Below, in pieces: positions 7,600-16,205 of a stretch of DNA of 64,000 bases. Location: positions 23,320-87,319 of the forward strand of contig JAXGPX010000008.1 of the NCBI GenBank assembly GCA_040766745.1, given 5' to 3'. The notes below the pieces were generated by a model. That model did no database searches, was not told the DNA's origin, and saw only the letters and a program-made list of their open reading frames with translations. The DNA is from JAXGPX01 sp040766745 (GTDB lineage: Bacteria; Bacillota; Sulfobacillia; Fermentithermobacillales; Fermentithermobacillaceae). Positions within the stretch are counted from its first letter, which is position 1, and each line of letters starts with the position of its first letter. Made by a program: the position numbers and the translations under genes.

Positions 7600-8127
7600 T
7601 CTGAGCCAGGCCACCTACCAGGAGGGGGTGATAACAGTGGGGATTACCAGGACGTCAGTGCGCCCTGTGGTTCTTGCGGGCGTTGGATCTCCGGCGAAAG
7701 AGGGAAGAGGAAGGGAAACCTGGTCCAGGCATTCCATGTGTTCCAGGAATTCCAGACAGTAGGGTTTTCATATGAGACCTCCCGTCTTTGGCCTTGGCAG
7801 GTCGTGTCCAAGGCGCCCTCTTCCATCTTCGTTTTGCGACTCACCTGATCTGTGAGTCCTATACAAATTCAACTGGCGGCAAAATCACCAATACGTGGGT
7901 ACTTTGTCCATACATCTCTGGACGCATCAGAGTGTTGGAAGAGGCTGATTTTGCATCTCGAATTGCATCCTAGAAGTTGAACAGCGGCATTAGGAACGTG
8001 TGGCCAAATGTATAGAAGTACATACCTGTGTACCTTCATGCAAATGCTGCGCAACTCAGATAGGCCTAGATGCTATTTTGCAGATGCCTTAGATATGTTT
8101 TGCACAAATAGGGAGGGACCATTGTAT
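7600..8127 (+). other. Long untranslated leader before livK, no gene seen
   Basis: About 530 bases separate the riboswitch terminator from the livK start. An open frame at 7570-7848 begins inside the terminator stem and encodes a composition unlike a protein, so it is not called. I see no second riboswitch. The stretch may hold another promoter or be decayed sequence. Confidence 0.5.
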
Positions 8128-9330
8128 ATGACATCCATATTCAAATCATTCAAGAGTAGCAAGAAGTTCAAGATGAGCAATCTGTGGGTTTTCGGTACCA
8201 TAGCTTCTTTGATCGCTGCCATACTCCTATCCGGGTGCACCGGTTCCGGCGGAACCAAGGATCCTGCAGATCCAGGCGGATCGAAAGATGCCGGTAAGAT
8301 AATCAAAATCGGTATGGTAGGCCCTTTGACCGGCGACTATGCCACTTATGGGCAAAGTGTGAAAAACGGCGTTCAGACTGCTGTTGATGAAATCAACGAA
8401 CAAGGCGGCGTCAACGGATTTACTCTTCAACTGATTGCCGAGGACAGCAAAGGCGATTCTACAGAAGCCGCAAATGCGATCCAGAAACTCATTGACCAGG
8501 ACAAGGTAACTGCCATTGTAGGGGCAGTTCTAAGCGGCGAGACAGCCACAGTGGCTCCTATTGCGCAGGACTCAGGAGTTCTTATGATTACCCCGTCATC
8601 TACCGCCCCGGGGTTGGCCGATACCGGCGACTACATTTTCCGCAATGTGATCACAGACGATGTGCAGGCTCAGCAAATGGCCGAGTATGCAATAAGCGAA
8701 CTTGGACTCACGAAACTAGCTGTTATTTATGCTAATAACGACTACGGGGTTGCGCTAAAGGATAATTTCTCGGCCAAGGCAGAGGAACTTGGTGCGACAG
8801 TTGTGGCAGTTGAGTCATACCTGGACGGAGACGAGGATTTCCGCGCTCAGCTTACCAAGATAGGCGATAAGGCAGAGGCGCTGTACATCGGAGGATATTA
8901 CACAGAGGCGTCTAAGATTGCTCAGCAGGCCGCCAGGCAGGGGTTGGAAGTGCGCCTACTGGGTGCAGACGGGTTCTACTCCGGAAAACTTGTTGAACTC
9001 GGCGGCGACACTGTTGAAGGTGCACTGTTTACTGCCGGTTTTTACTCTGGTGATACCTCAGAAGATATTCAATCGTTCGTTTCAAATTACTCACAAGAGT
9101 ATGGAAGCGAACCCGACATGTTTGCCGCAAACGCCTATGACAGTATGAAAATAGTGGCACAAGCGTTGGAAAAGTCGGGCAACGACAGGGAAGCTCTCAA
9201 GACTGAAATGGCTGTTATCAAGGATTATCCGGGCATTACCGGCAAGACGTCATTTGCAGAAAACGGAGAAGCACTGAAGGAAGTAATTATCTTGAAAGTT
9301 GAAAACGGCAAATTCAGTCGCGCAAGGTAG
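8128..9330 (+). CDS. livK: Branched-chain/other amino-acid ABC transporter substrate-binding lipoprotein (LivK-type)
   Basis: About 400 residues of the periplasmic-binding-protein type I fold. A lipoprotein signal ends in the lipobox LLSGC, followed by a Gly/Ser-rich linker and IKIGMVGPLTGDYATYGQSV, the family hallmark. Further landmarks are NEQGGVNG, VGAVLSGETATVAP and GITGKTSFAENGE near the end. I chose the ATG at 8128, which has GGGAGGG at 8111-8117; an ATG at 8173 is an alternative. The open frame back to 8008 has no ribosome site. The protein captures an amino acid or short peptide outside the membrane and delivers it to LivHM. Control is through the ykkC-family riboswitch upstream. Ligand cannot be deduced. 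Confidence 0.9.
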   Translation: MTSIFKSFKSSKKFKMSNLWVFGTIASLIAAILLSGCTGSGGTKDPADPGGSKDAGKIIKIGMVGPLTGDYATYGQSVKNGVQTAVDEINEQGGVNGFTLQLIAEDSKGDSTEAANAIQKLIDQDKVTAIVGAVLSGETATVAPIAQDSGVLMITPSSTAPGLADTGDYIFRNVITDDVQAQQMAEYAISELGLTKLAVIYANNDYGVALKDNFSAKAEELGATVVAVESYLDGDEDFRAQLTKIGDKAEALYIGGYYTEASKIAQQAARQGLEVRLLGADGFYSGKLVELGGDTVEGALFTAGFYSGDTSEDIQSFVSNYSQEYGSEPDMFAANAYDSMKIVAQALEKSGNDREALKTEMAVIKDYPGITGKTSFAENGEALKEVIILKVENGKFSRAR

Positions 9331-9342
9331 TACGGTTGGAAA

Positions 9343-9378
9343 CCGGGGAAGGGGCAGGGTTCAATAGCCCCTCCCCGG
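9343..9378 (+). terminator. GC-rich stem-loop between livK and livH
   Basis: CCGGGGAAGGGGC (9343-9355) pairs with GCCCCTCCCCGG (9367-9378). No T-run follows. Such hairpins after binding-protein genes commonly protect or partly terminate the transcript so that the binding protein is made in excess over the permease. Confidence 0.7.
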
Positions 9379-9442
9379 CAAGTAAAACATTCAAGTTACT
9401 TTGTCAGTTTGGCTTCATCTGGATTCTAGCGGAGGTGGTATC

Positions 9443-10312
9443 TTGCTACAGCAATTTGTGAACGGACTTACTCTGGGCAGTACTTACGCATTGATTGCCC
9501 TTGGATATACTATGGTTTACGGAGTTCTGCGGCTGATAAACTTTGCCCACGGCGAGGTATATATGGTAGGTGCCTTTATCGGGCTGATGGCATCTCAGTC
9601 ATCGGGACTTCCCTTTCTTGTGGTGCTTCTCATTGCAATGGCCGGGTCTGCAGTTGTTGGTGTGGTCATTGAGATGATCGCATACAGGCCTCTCAGAAAG
9701 GCCCCTCGCCTGGCCGCCCTGATCAGTGCAATCGGCATGTCAATATTCCTACAGAATCTTGCTCTTGCTGTAATGGGGCCTCAGACCAGGGCGTTTCCGG
9801 TTCCATTCGAGGTAAAGCATTTCAACATTGGCCCTTTGCGCATAAACTCTTTCGACGTACTGATTCTGCTCACTTGCGTTGGCCTTATGATCGGACTGCA
9901 TTTTCTTGTTCAGAAGACTAAGATCGGGAAAGCCATGAGGGCAACGGCTCTGGATAAGGATACGGCCAGCCTTATGGGGATTAACGTTAACCTGATCATA
10001 GCCTTTACTTTTGCCGTTGGTTCGGCTCTTGCGGCAGCTGCCGGGGTTCTGGTAGGAATGAATTTCAACGCTGTAGCTCCGGCCATGGGAATGATGCCAG
10101 GGCTTAAGGGCTTTGTAGCCGCTGTCCTGGGCGGTATCGGAAGCATTCCCGGGGCAATGGCAGGCGGCGTTCTCCTTGGTATGGCTGAAGTTATGGGCGT
10201 TGCCCTTCTGAGATCTGAGTGGAGAGATGCAATCGCCTTCGGGATCCTTGCTTTGGTTCTGCTCCTGAAGCCATCTGGGATATTCGGCCGAAATTTGCAG
10301 GAGAAGGTGTAA
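9443..10312 (+). CDS. livH: Branched-chain amino-acid ABC transporter permease LivH
   Basis: About 289 residues with eight hydrophobic segments. Starts LQQFVNGLTLGSTYALIALG, the typical LivH opening, and carries the family sequence YTMVYGVLRLINFAHGE. The cytoplasmic coupling loop MRATALDKDTASLMGINV is well preserved. The TTG at 9443 is preferred because GGAGGTGG lies at 9431-9438. The longer frame from 9401 adds a segment (VWLHLDSSGGG) without counterpart in the family. It forms the inner-membrane channel with LivM, three bases downstream. Confidence 0.92.
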   Translation: MLQQFVNGLTLGSTYALIALGYTMVYGVLRLINFAHGEVYMVGAFIGLMASQSSGLPFLVVLLIAMAGSAVVGVVIEMIAYRPLRKAPRLAALISAIGMSIFLQNLALAVMGPQTRAFPVPFEVKHFNIGPLRINSFDVLILLTCVGLMIGLHFLVQKTKIGKAMRATALDKDTASLMGINVNLIIAFTFAVGSALAAAAGVLVGMNFNAVAPAMGMMPGLKGFVAAVLGGIGSIPGAMAGGVLLGMAEVMGVALLRSEWRDAIAFGILALVLLLKPSGIFGRNLQEKV

Positions 10313-10315
10313 ATC

Positions 10316-11272
10316 ATGCTTAGCCCGTACTATTACCAGTTAATCGTTATCACCTGCATTAATGTAATTATGGCACTGAGCCTGAATTTGGTGACCGGAT
10401 TTGCAGGGCAGCTGTCTCTGGGACACGCGGCGTTCATGGGTATTGGTGCATATACTGCAGGAATATTGACCTCGGTTTACCAGGTTCCTTTTCTTGCCGC
10501 GCTAGCTGCCGGAGGTTTATCTGCGGCTTTCTTTGGACTGCTTGTAGGGCTGCCCACCCTGAGGCTCAAAGGCGACTATCTCGCCATTGCCACTCTTGGG
10601 TTCGGTGAGATTATCCGGGTAACTATCCTCAATATGAAAATAACAGGTGGGGCTTTCGGACTCAGGGGAATATCTAAAGAGACCAACCTTGCCATATCGG
10701 TTGCAGCCGTAGTTCTCACATACTTCACTTTGAAGCGCTTAATGAAATCCCGTTTTGGACGGGCGATTACTGCCATCCGCGAGGATGAAGTCGCCGCCCA
10801 GGCCATGGGTATTGATATTACCCAGTATAAGGTGCTTGCCTTTGTAATTGGGGCGTCGTGGGCAGGGATTGCCGGCGGACTTTTCGCCCACTGGTTCAGA
10901 TACCTAAACCCGTCTTCATTTGCTTTCGGGAAGTCAGTAGAAATCCTCAGTATGGTTGTTTTGGGAGGCATGGGAAATCTGGAAGGCCCGGTTCTCGGTG
11001 CCGCGGTTTTGACTTACGCACCAGAGCTTCTTCGCGGGGCATCGGATTTTGTGTCACAATACCGCATGCTTTTCTACGGAGCGCTTCTGGTAATTATGAT
11101 GCTGGTACGGCCCCAGGGGTTGGCCGGGGCATGGGTTTTCAGAGGTTTCCGTCTGCAGAGAGTCGGTGGGCTCTCGAAAGGTAAGGCCAATAGGATGAAG
11201 GGGAATTCGGTGGCCGCAGGTAGTGCCCCTGCGGCAGCGGTGAAGGAGGGCTATCGACATGCCGATTCTTGA
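10316..11272 (+). CDS. livM: Branched-chain amino-acid ABC transporter permease LivM
   Basis: 318 residues with the LivM signatures NLVTGFAGQLSLGHAAFMGIGAY split across the second segment, LRLKGDYLAIATLGFGEIIR, and the coupling loop AITAIREDEVAAQAMGIDI. The C-terminal 40 residues after the last membrane segment are basic and rich in Gly, Ala and Ser (KGNSVAAGSAPAAAVKEGYR), longer than usual and possibly another low-complexity extension. The GGAGAAGGTG site at the end of livH serves its ATG, and its 3' end overlaps livG by 14 bases. Confidence 0.92.
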   Translation: MLSPYYYQLIVITCINVIMALSLNLVTGFAGQLSLGHAAFMGIGAYTAGILTSVYQVPFLAALAAGGLSAAFFGLLVGLPTLRLKGDYLAIATLGFGEIIRVTILNMKITGGAFGLRGISKETNLAISVAAVVLTYFTLKRLMKSRFGRAITAIREDEVAAQAMGIDITQYKVLAFVIGASWAGIAGGLFAHWFRYLNPSSFAFGKSVEILSMVVLGGMGNLEGPVLGAAVLTYAPELLRGASDFVSQYRMLFYGALLVIMMLVRPQGLAGAWVFRGFRLQRVGGLSKGKANRMKGNSVAAGSAPAAAVKEGYRHADS

Positions 11273-12032
11273 GGCAAACAAAGTCACAAGGTCATTTGGA
11301 GGCCTTACTGCTGTGCGTGAGGTTGACCTAGTTATCAACCCAGGCGAAATCATGGGGCTAATAGGCCCTAACGGTGCAGGCAAGACAACGTTGTTCAACC
11401 TGGTGACAGGCATATACCGCCCTAGTTCTGGTGAGATACTCTTTAATGGAGAGAATTTGGCTACCCTCAGCCCTCACCAGATAACAGATAAGGGTATGGC
11501 TCGCACTTTCCAGAACATCAGGCTTTTTGGCCAGATGACTGTACTTGAGAATGTGATGATAGGCAGGCACTGCCGTACCAGGGCAGGCGTTTGGGGTGCT
11601 GTATTGGGTTTTCCCAATGTGAAGCGGGAGGAGAAGGAGACCCGGGAACTGTGTATGCAACTCCTGGATTTTGTAGGGCTCGACGTTGATCCTGATGAAA
11701 AGGCGTCGAACCTTTCATATGGCCAACAGCGCGAACTGGAGATAGCCAGGGCTATGGCCACTGAACCTGAATTTTTGCTGTTGGATGAACCTGCTGCAGG
11801 CATGAACCCTCAAGAGACAGGCGAACTTGTCAGCCTTATCGAGCGCATAAGAGATGCGGGCAAGGCCATTCTTCTCATCGAACATGACATGAAAGTGGTT
11901 ATGGGTACAGCAGACAGGGTTGCAGTTTTGGATCACGGAGTGAAAATCGCAGACGGAACTCCAAAGCAGGTCCAAGGGGATCCAAATGTTATCAGGGCTT
12001 ACCTAGGAGATGAATCAGATGCTATCGCTTAG
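11259..12032 (+). CDS. livG: Amino-acid ABC transporter ATPase LivG
   Basis: 257 residues of a complete ABC ATPase: Walker A GPNGAGKTT near residue 36, signature LSYGQQRELEIARAMA, Walker B LLLDEPAAGMNPQE, and switch His in LIEHDMKVV. The spacing and the GMARTFQNIRLF block are those of the LivG subgroup. It hydrolyses ATP on the cytoplasmic face of LivHM together with LivF. It overlaps livM at the 5' end and livF at the 3' end, so the products are probably made in fixed ratio. Confidence 0.93.
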   Translation: MPILEANKVTRSFGGLTAVREVDLVINPGEIMGLIGPNGAGKTTLFNLVTGIYRPSSGEILFNGENLATLSPHQITDKGMARTFQNIRLFGQMTVLENVMIGRHCRTRAGVWGAVLGFPNVKREEKETRELCMQLLDFVGLDVDPDEKASNLSYGQQRELEIARAMATEPEFLLLDEPAAGMNPQETGELVSLIERIRDAGKAILLIEHDMKVVMGTADRVAVLDHGVKIADGTPKQVQGDPNVIRAYLGDESDAIA

Positions 12033-12735
12033 AAATGTAGTAACCCAATACGGGACAATCCGGGCTCTGAAAGGAATATCCATGTATGTAGCCCCAGGTG
12101 AAATTGTGGCTTTGATCGGGGCTAACGGCGCTGGCAAGACCACTGTGCTCAAGACCATATCAGGGCTTCTATCTCCGTCTGAAGGTGACATTATGTTCGA
12201 GGGTAAGAGCATAACCCGGAGCTTGCCTGAGGATATTGTGAAAATGGGAATATCCCATGTGCCCGAGGGAAGGAAGGTTTTTTCCCAGATGACCGTTATG
12301 GAGAACCTGGAACTTGGGGCGTATTCCCGGCCAGGAGGAAAGCATGGAAGGCGGCAGGTACACGACGATCTAGACCGGGTGTTTTCGTTGTTTCCTCAGT
12401 TAAAGAGCAGGGAGAATCAGCTCACAGGGACTTTGAGCGGTGGAGAGCAGCAGATGCTTGCCATGGGCCGGGCACTTATGTCCAGGCCTAAGGTTTTGCT
12501 AATGGACGAGCCGTCTATGGGCCTTGCACCCATGATAGTGAAGGATATTTTCAACATAATAAGAGATGTTAACCAGGCCGGCACCACGGTCTTGCTTGTT
12601 GAGCAAAACGCCCACCTGGCGCTTACCACTGCTACCCGGGCCTATGTGCTGGAGACCGGTAAGATAGTGCTTCATGGCGAGTCGCAGGACCTGCTCAAGA
12701 ATGAGAAGGTGCGCAAGGCGTATCTGGGAGAGTAG
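12019..12735 (+). CDS. livF: Amino-acid ABC transporter ATPase LivF
   Basis: About 238 residues with Walker A GANGAGKTT, signature LSGGEQQMLAMGRALM, Walker B LLMDEPSMGLAPM and switch His in EQNAHLAL. GISHVPEGRKVFSQMTVMEN is diagnostic of LivF. The ATG at 12019 has TAGGAG nine bases upstream; an in-frame ATG at 12010 lies only one base after that site and is less likely. It is the last gene of the importer operon. No clear intrinsic terminator follows in the 60 bases before the GH26 gene, so some read-through is possible. Confidence 0.93.
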   Translation: MLSLRNVVTQYGTIRALKGISMYVAPGEIVALIGANGAGKTTVLKTISGLLSPSEGDIMFEGKSITRSLPEDIVKMGISHVPEGRKVFSQMTVMENLELGAYSRPGGKHGRRQVHDDLDRVFSLFPQLKSRENQLTGTLSGGEQQMLAMGRALMSRPKVLLMDEPSMGLAPMIVKDIFNIIRDVNQAGTTVLLVEQNAHLALTTATRAYVLETGKIVLHGESQDLLKNEKVRKAYLGE

Positions 12736-12797
12736 GAGGGCTTCGGGGAACCGATCTAGAATTGATATCCAGCTGGATTTTGACAAAAACATAGAGC

Positions 12798-14741
12798 ATG
12801 TCGGGGGGCACGGAGGGCATGTGTAGGCACAGGACAGGCGTGCAGAGAGCATCCACCTGTATGACGGCAATTCTCTTGATCATGGCGTTGGCCATGATTT
12901 TATTTACGGCGTGTGAAGGGGATCCGGCCGTTTCAGGAGAACTGGCTTCTACCGCGGGCGATGGCTCTCAAGAGAAAACCGGAGCAGATTCTCAAGGGGG
13001 CCCATCTTCAGAACAATCAGGAGGCGGGAACCCCGAGAACCCGGATGACCCCGCGAGCTTGGAGAGTGGGGAGAACCCGGAGAATCCCGAAAGTTCGGAT
13101 AACCCCACAAGTTCAGAGAACCCGGAGAATGAGGCCAACCCAGAGAATCTGAACCCTGAAGACCCCAAGAATCCCGAGAGCCTAGATGACACGGATAGCA
13201 ATGCACAGTACTACCAAAACGGCATTTTGCTGGCTGCAGGCAAATCGCCTGACTTTGAAAGAGACGTAAAGAAGCTGGTTGTAAGGCCTTCCGGAAAGCA
13301 GCTAACCGACTATCCAAAAGGCTATGAGATCACTTTTCCTGACGGCATGGAAGTCGATTTCAGTCTCAGCCCCGACTACACCAGAGTATATGGTGATGGG
13401 CTTGAGATAAGGATTTGCAGGGACAGGTCGCCTTATCTCGACGTAACGGGATGGCTTTCTGGTTTGCCCAATGGCTATGTCAGCAACCATCGTTACATAT
13501 AGTCTAACAACTTGAGTGTCCATGAAGATGGCTGGGTGAACATAGGCAACCGGAAAGTAAGGCTCTTGAGCCTTACCAGGAACCCGGCTCCGGGAAGTAC
13601 TCAGACTCACAACTCATATACATACGCATACATAAATACCCAGGGACTTGAGTATTATACAATCCACTTCAGATCCGACTCCCTCGAGGAGCACAAAGAC
13701 ACCATTTACAAGGTGATTGAGTCATTCAAAACGATTGAACCCAAAGGGAATTCGGCATACAGACTCACACTCAAACCCAGGCTACCTGAGTGGAACGAAG
13801 AAACTGCTGCGCTTTACGAGAAGATACGCAATTCTAATCACATATGGTGGGGGTTTTTCACTCCAAACCCGTTTACCACGGAAGGCAAGGACAAGATAGC
13901 GGAAATCGAGGAAAAGCTGGATTTCAGGTTTCCGGTCATAATGTGGTACCGCTACTTGGGCCACGATTTTCCTCTTGAGGGAATGCAAGATGCTCATCAG
14001 AACGGAAAATTGGTTGAGCTGACATACCAGATTGCCAATGGTGACCTGTATGGAAAGAATCCGAATTTCGAGGTGCTGGACGGACTTAGAGACGACGAGA
14101 TAAGGAAGTTCGCCAGACAGGCCAAAGAATTTAGCCACCCGTTCTTGTTCAGGCTCAACAACGAGATGAACTCAACCTGGGTGAGTTATTCAGGCCATTC
14201 ATCCCTGGCTGACCCGGATGTATACAGGCAGGTATGGCAAAGAGTCTACCGCATTTTTGAGGAAGAGGGAGTGGATAATGCCATTTGGATCTTCAACCCC
14301 AACGACATAAGTTACCCACCCTGCAAATGGAACACCCATCTTGCCTACTATCCAGGGAATGAGTACGTACACATGATTGGGCTTACAGGCTACAATACAG
14401 GGGACTATTTCAGAAATCACACAGGCGAACGCTGGAGGTCTTTCACCGAGATATACGACAGGCTTTGGTATATGTATAGGGATGTCTATTCGGAATTTCC
14501 GTGGATAATCACTGAGTTTGCCTGCAGCTCAGTTGGCGGTGACAAAGAGGCGTGGATTACTGATATGTTTGCCAATTTGCCAAGGTACAAGAACATAAAG
14601 ATTGCTGTTTGGTGGAGTTACTATGACGAAGACCCGCGTCCCGAAACCAAAGGCACTCCTGCCAGGAGATACTGGCTCGATGAGAAACCAGAGTATCTGG
14701 ATGCTTTCAAGAGAGGGTTATCTCAAACTCAGCCGGACTAG
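12798..14741 (+). pseudogene. GH26-type glycoside hydrolase lipoprotein, interrupted by in-frame TAG at 13500
   Basis: One continuous frame of 648 codons is broken by a single amber codon at 13500-13502. The first part has a lipoprotein signal ending LFTAC and a 90-residue linker built from Asn-Pro-Glu/Asp repeats (PENPESSDNPTSSENPE), then a beta-rich domain that runs into the stop (SNHRYI). Straight after it, SNNLSVHEDGWVNIG continues without frame change. The downstream part is a glycoside hydrolase family 26 catalytic domain: acid/base Glu in RLNNEMN, nucleophile Glu in WIITEFACSS, and IAVWWSYY at the end. GH26 enzymes cleave beta-mannans or mixed glucans at the cell surface. TAG ends several genes here, so a nonsense mutation or sequencing error is likelier than recoding. 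No ribosome site precedes 13512. Confidence 0.75.
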
Positions 14742-14841
14742 TAGATTTGATGGTAATTCCCAAGGGGCTATAAGGTCGTTTCTTAATCCTGACTTCTTAA
14801 AGAAATTGGAAAAGGTGATACAATGTAGTTGAGGTGGCTGT

Positions 14842-14973
14842 ATGAAAGCGGTAGTACTACTACAGGAAAACCTCAGACAAATCCTTGAAATTGCGAAATT
14901 GAACGATACTTCAAGATTGAGTTTATCGTTACGATACGTAAGGGATGTGAATCGGACATGCAGGGACCGGTAG
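14842..14973 (+). CDS. Possible 43-residue leader peptide overlapping the next gene
   Basis: An ATG with GAGGTGG five bases upstream opens a 43-codon frame that ends 16 bases inside the following gene. The product (QENLRQILEIAKLNDTSRLS, then SLRYVRDVNR) is charged and helix-prone and matches nothing I know. The next gene lacks a strong ribosome site of its own, so translational coupling is plausible. It could also be a chance frame. Confidence 0.3.
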   Translation: MKAVVLLQENLRQILEIAKLNDTSRLSLSLRYVRDVNRTCRDR

Positions 14974-16187
14974 ACAGGCCGGTGAATCTGCCTGATCATA
15001 AACAGTGCTATGGGTGCGGAGCATGTGCAGCCGTTTGCCCCCGGCAAGCAATCACTCTTAAATTCAGCGACTCAGGTTTTTTAGTTCCGTTGGCAAACGA
15101 AGAGCTGTGCATTCAATGTGGGAAGTGCAAAGACGCGTGTCCGGTTATCAATCCTCCAGGATTTGGGGCAGTGGACCAGATACCGCCTTTTGCTGCTTGG
15201 AGCAAGAGCCCAAAGCTGCGCCGGGTCAGTTCTTCCGGAGGCGCAGCCCTATCTCTGGCGGGAGATTTTCTGTCGAGAGGATATAATTTCACAGGTGCTG
15301 TTTTCGAGCGGGATTTTCGATCAGTAAAGCACGTTGTTGCACGTAGTGTTGAAGATCTGTTCGAGACTGTGGGCTCCAAATATGTTCAAAGCAACGCATC
15401 GTCAGCAATGAGACAGATAGTTGATTCTGGGCATTGCCGTGAGGAGTCTCATCAAGGCGACAGGCATATTTTCTTTGGTACACCGTGTCAGGTTGCAGGC
15501 TTGAGGAGGCTTTTGAATTCTGTAAGTCGCGGCGACGCCGGTTCTGCCCAATTCTTTCTGGTGGATTTCTTCTGCCACGGAGTACCCAGTTATCTTGCAT
15601 GGTGGGCGTTCCTGGATGAGGCTGTGATTCCCCAAACCGGGCGCCTTGAATATATAGACTTCAGGGATAAGTCCCAGGGGTGGACTAATTACAGCCTGGT
15701 ATGCTCGGGCTTAAAAGGTACCTATGTAAGTGAATTTGGACACACCGTATTCGGGCAGCTGTTCCTTTCCGACCTTTGCCTGCGGGATTCCTGCTATACA
15801 TGCCCGTACAGGAGCACATCAGCGGCGGATCTGCGAATAGGCGATTTCTGGGGGCATGAGTTCGACAGGGACGCAATGGGCGTATCTCTTATCGTTCCTA
15901 TTACCGAAAAGGGGTTTGCAGCGGTAGAGGAGAACGCGAATTTGGTTCTCAGGTCAGTTCCCCTCAGTTTATTGTATGAATCCCAGCCTTTGATTTTGAG
16001 GCCGGCGTTACGGGTACCGACTGAGCGTAAGAATGTCATGGCGAAACTGGGGCAAGGTACGCCTCTAGATGATATTTACAAGACATACCTTGAGAGAGGC
16101 CACAAAAAACGGCTATTCAGGAGGCGGGTTTCCCGGCTTCTGCCGCCGTCTTTGAAAAAGGTTGCAAAGCTTATGGCGCGGGGATAA
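14958..16187 (+). CDS. Coenzyme F420 hydrogenase/dehydrogenase beta-subunit family Fe-S protein
   Basis: 409 residues. Two ferredoxin-type 4Fe-4S motifs come first (CYGCGACAAVCP and CIQCGKCKDACP), followed by the FrhB-type N- and C-terminal domains with FFGTPCQVAGLRR, VDFFCHGVPS and CYTCPYRSTSAADLRIGDFWG. Members of this family occur as hydrogenase subunits but also, as here, beside polysaccharide pyruvyl transferases, where they are thought to carry out redox steps in surface-glycan synthesis. The following gene is such a transferase 18 bp downstream. An archaeal F420 role is unlikely in this context. The basic C-terminus (HKKRLFRRRVSRLL) may bind membrane. Confidence 0.88.
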   Translation: MQGPVDRPVNLPDHKQCYGCGACAAVCPRQAITLKFSDSGFLVPLANEELCIQCGKCKDACPVINPPGFGAVDQIPPFAAWSKSPKLRRVSSSGGAALSLAGDFLSRGYNFTGAVFERDFRSVKHVVARSVEDLFETVGSKYVQSNASSAMRQIVDSGHCREESHQGDRHIFFGTPCQVAGLRRLLNSVSRGDAGSAQFFLVDFFCHGVPSYLAWWAFLDEAVIPQTGRLEYIDFRDKSQGWTNYSLVCSGLKGTYVSEFGHTVFGQLFLSDLCLRDSCYTCPYRSTSAADLRIGDFWGHEFDRDAMGVSLIVPITEKGFAAVEENANLVLRSVPLSLLYESQPLILRPALRVPTERKNVMAKLGQGTPLDDIYKTYLERGHKKRLFRRRVSRLLPPSLKKVAKLMARG

Positions 16188-16205
16188 CGCGGGGGTGAAA
16201 GTTTC

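Noticed and set aside
7441..7600. T-box or SAM riboswitch upstream of livK
   Set aside because: No T-box core (GGTGGTACCGCG) and no SAM-I core; the ykkC blocks explain the region better.
7570..7848. 92-codon plus-strand frame after the riboswitch
   Set aside because: It begins inside the terminator hairpin, has no ribosome site, and its sequence looks non-coding.
13500..13502. Pyrrolysine insertion at the TAG in the GH26 gene
   Set aside because: TAG ends several other genes in the window, no pyl genes are seen, and GH26 enzymes do not use pyrrolysine.
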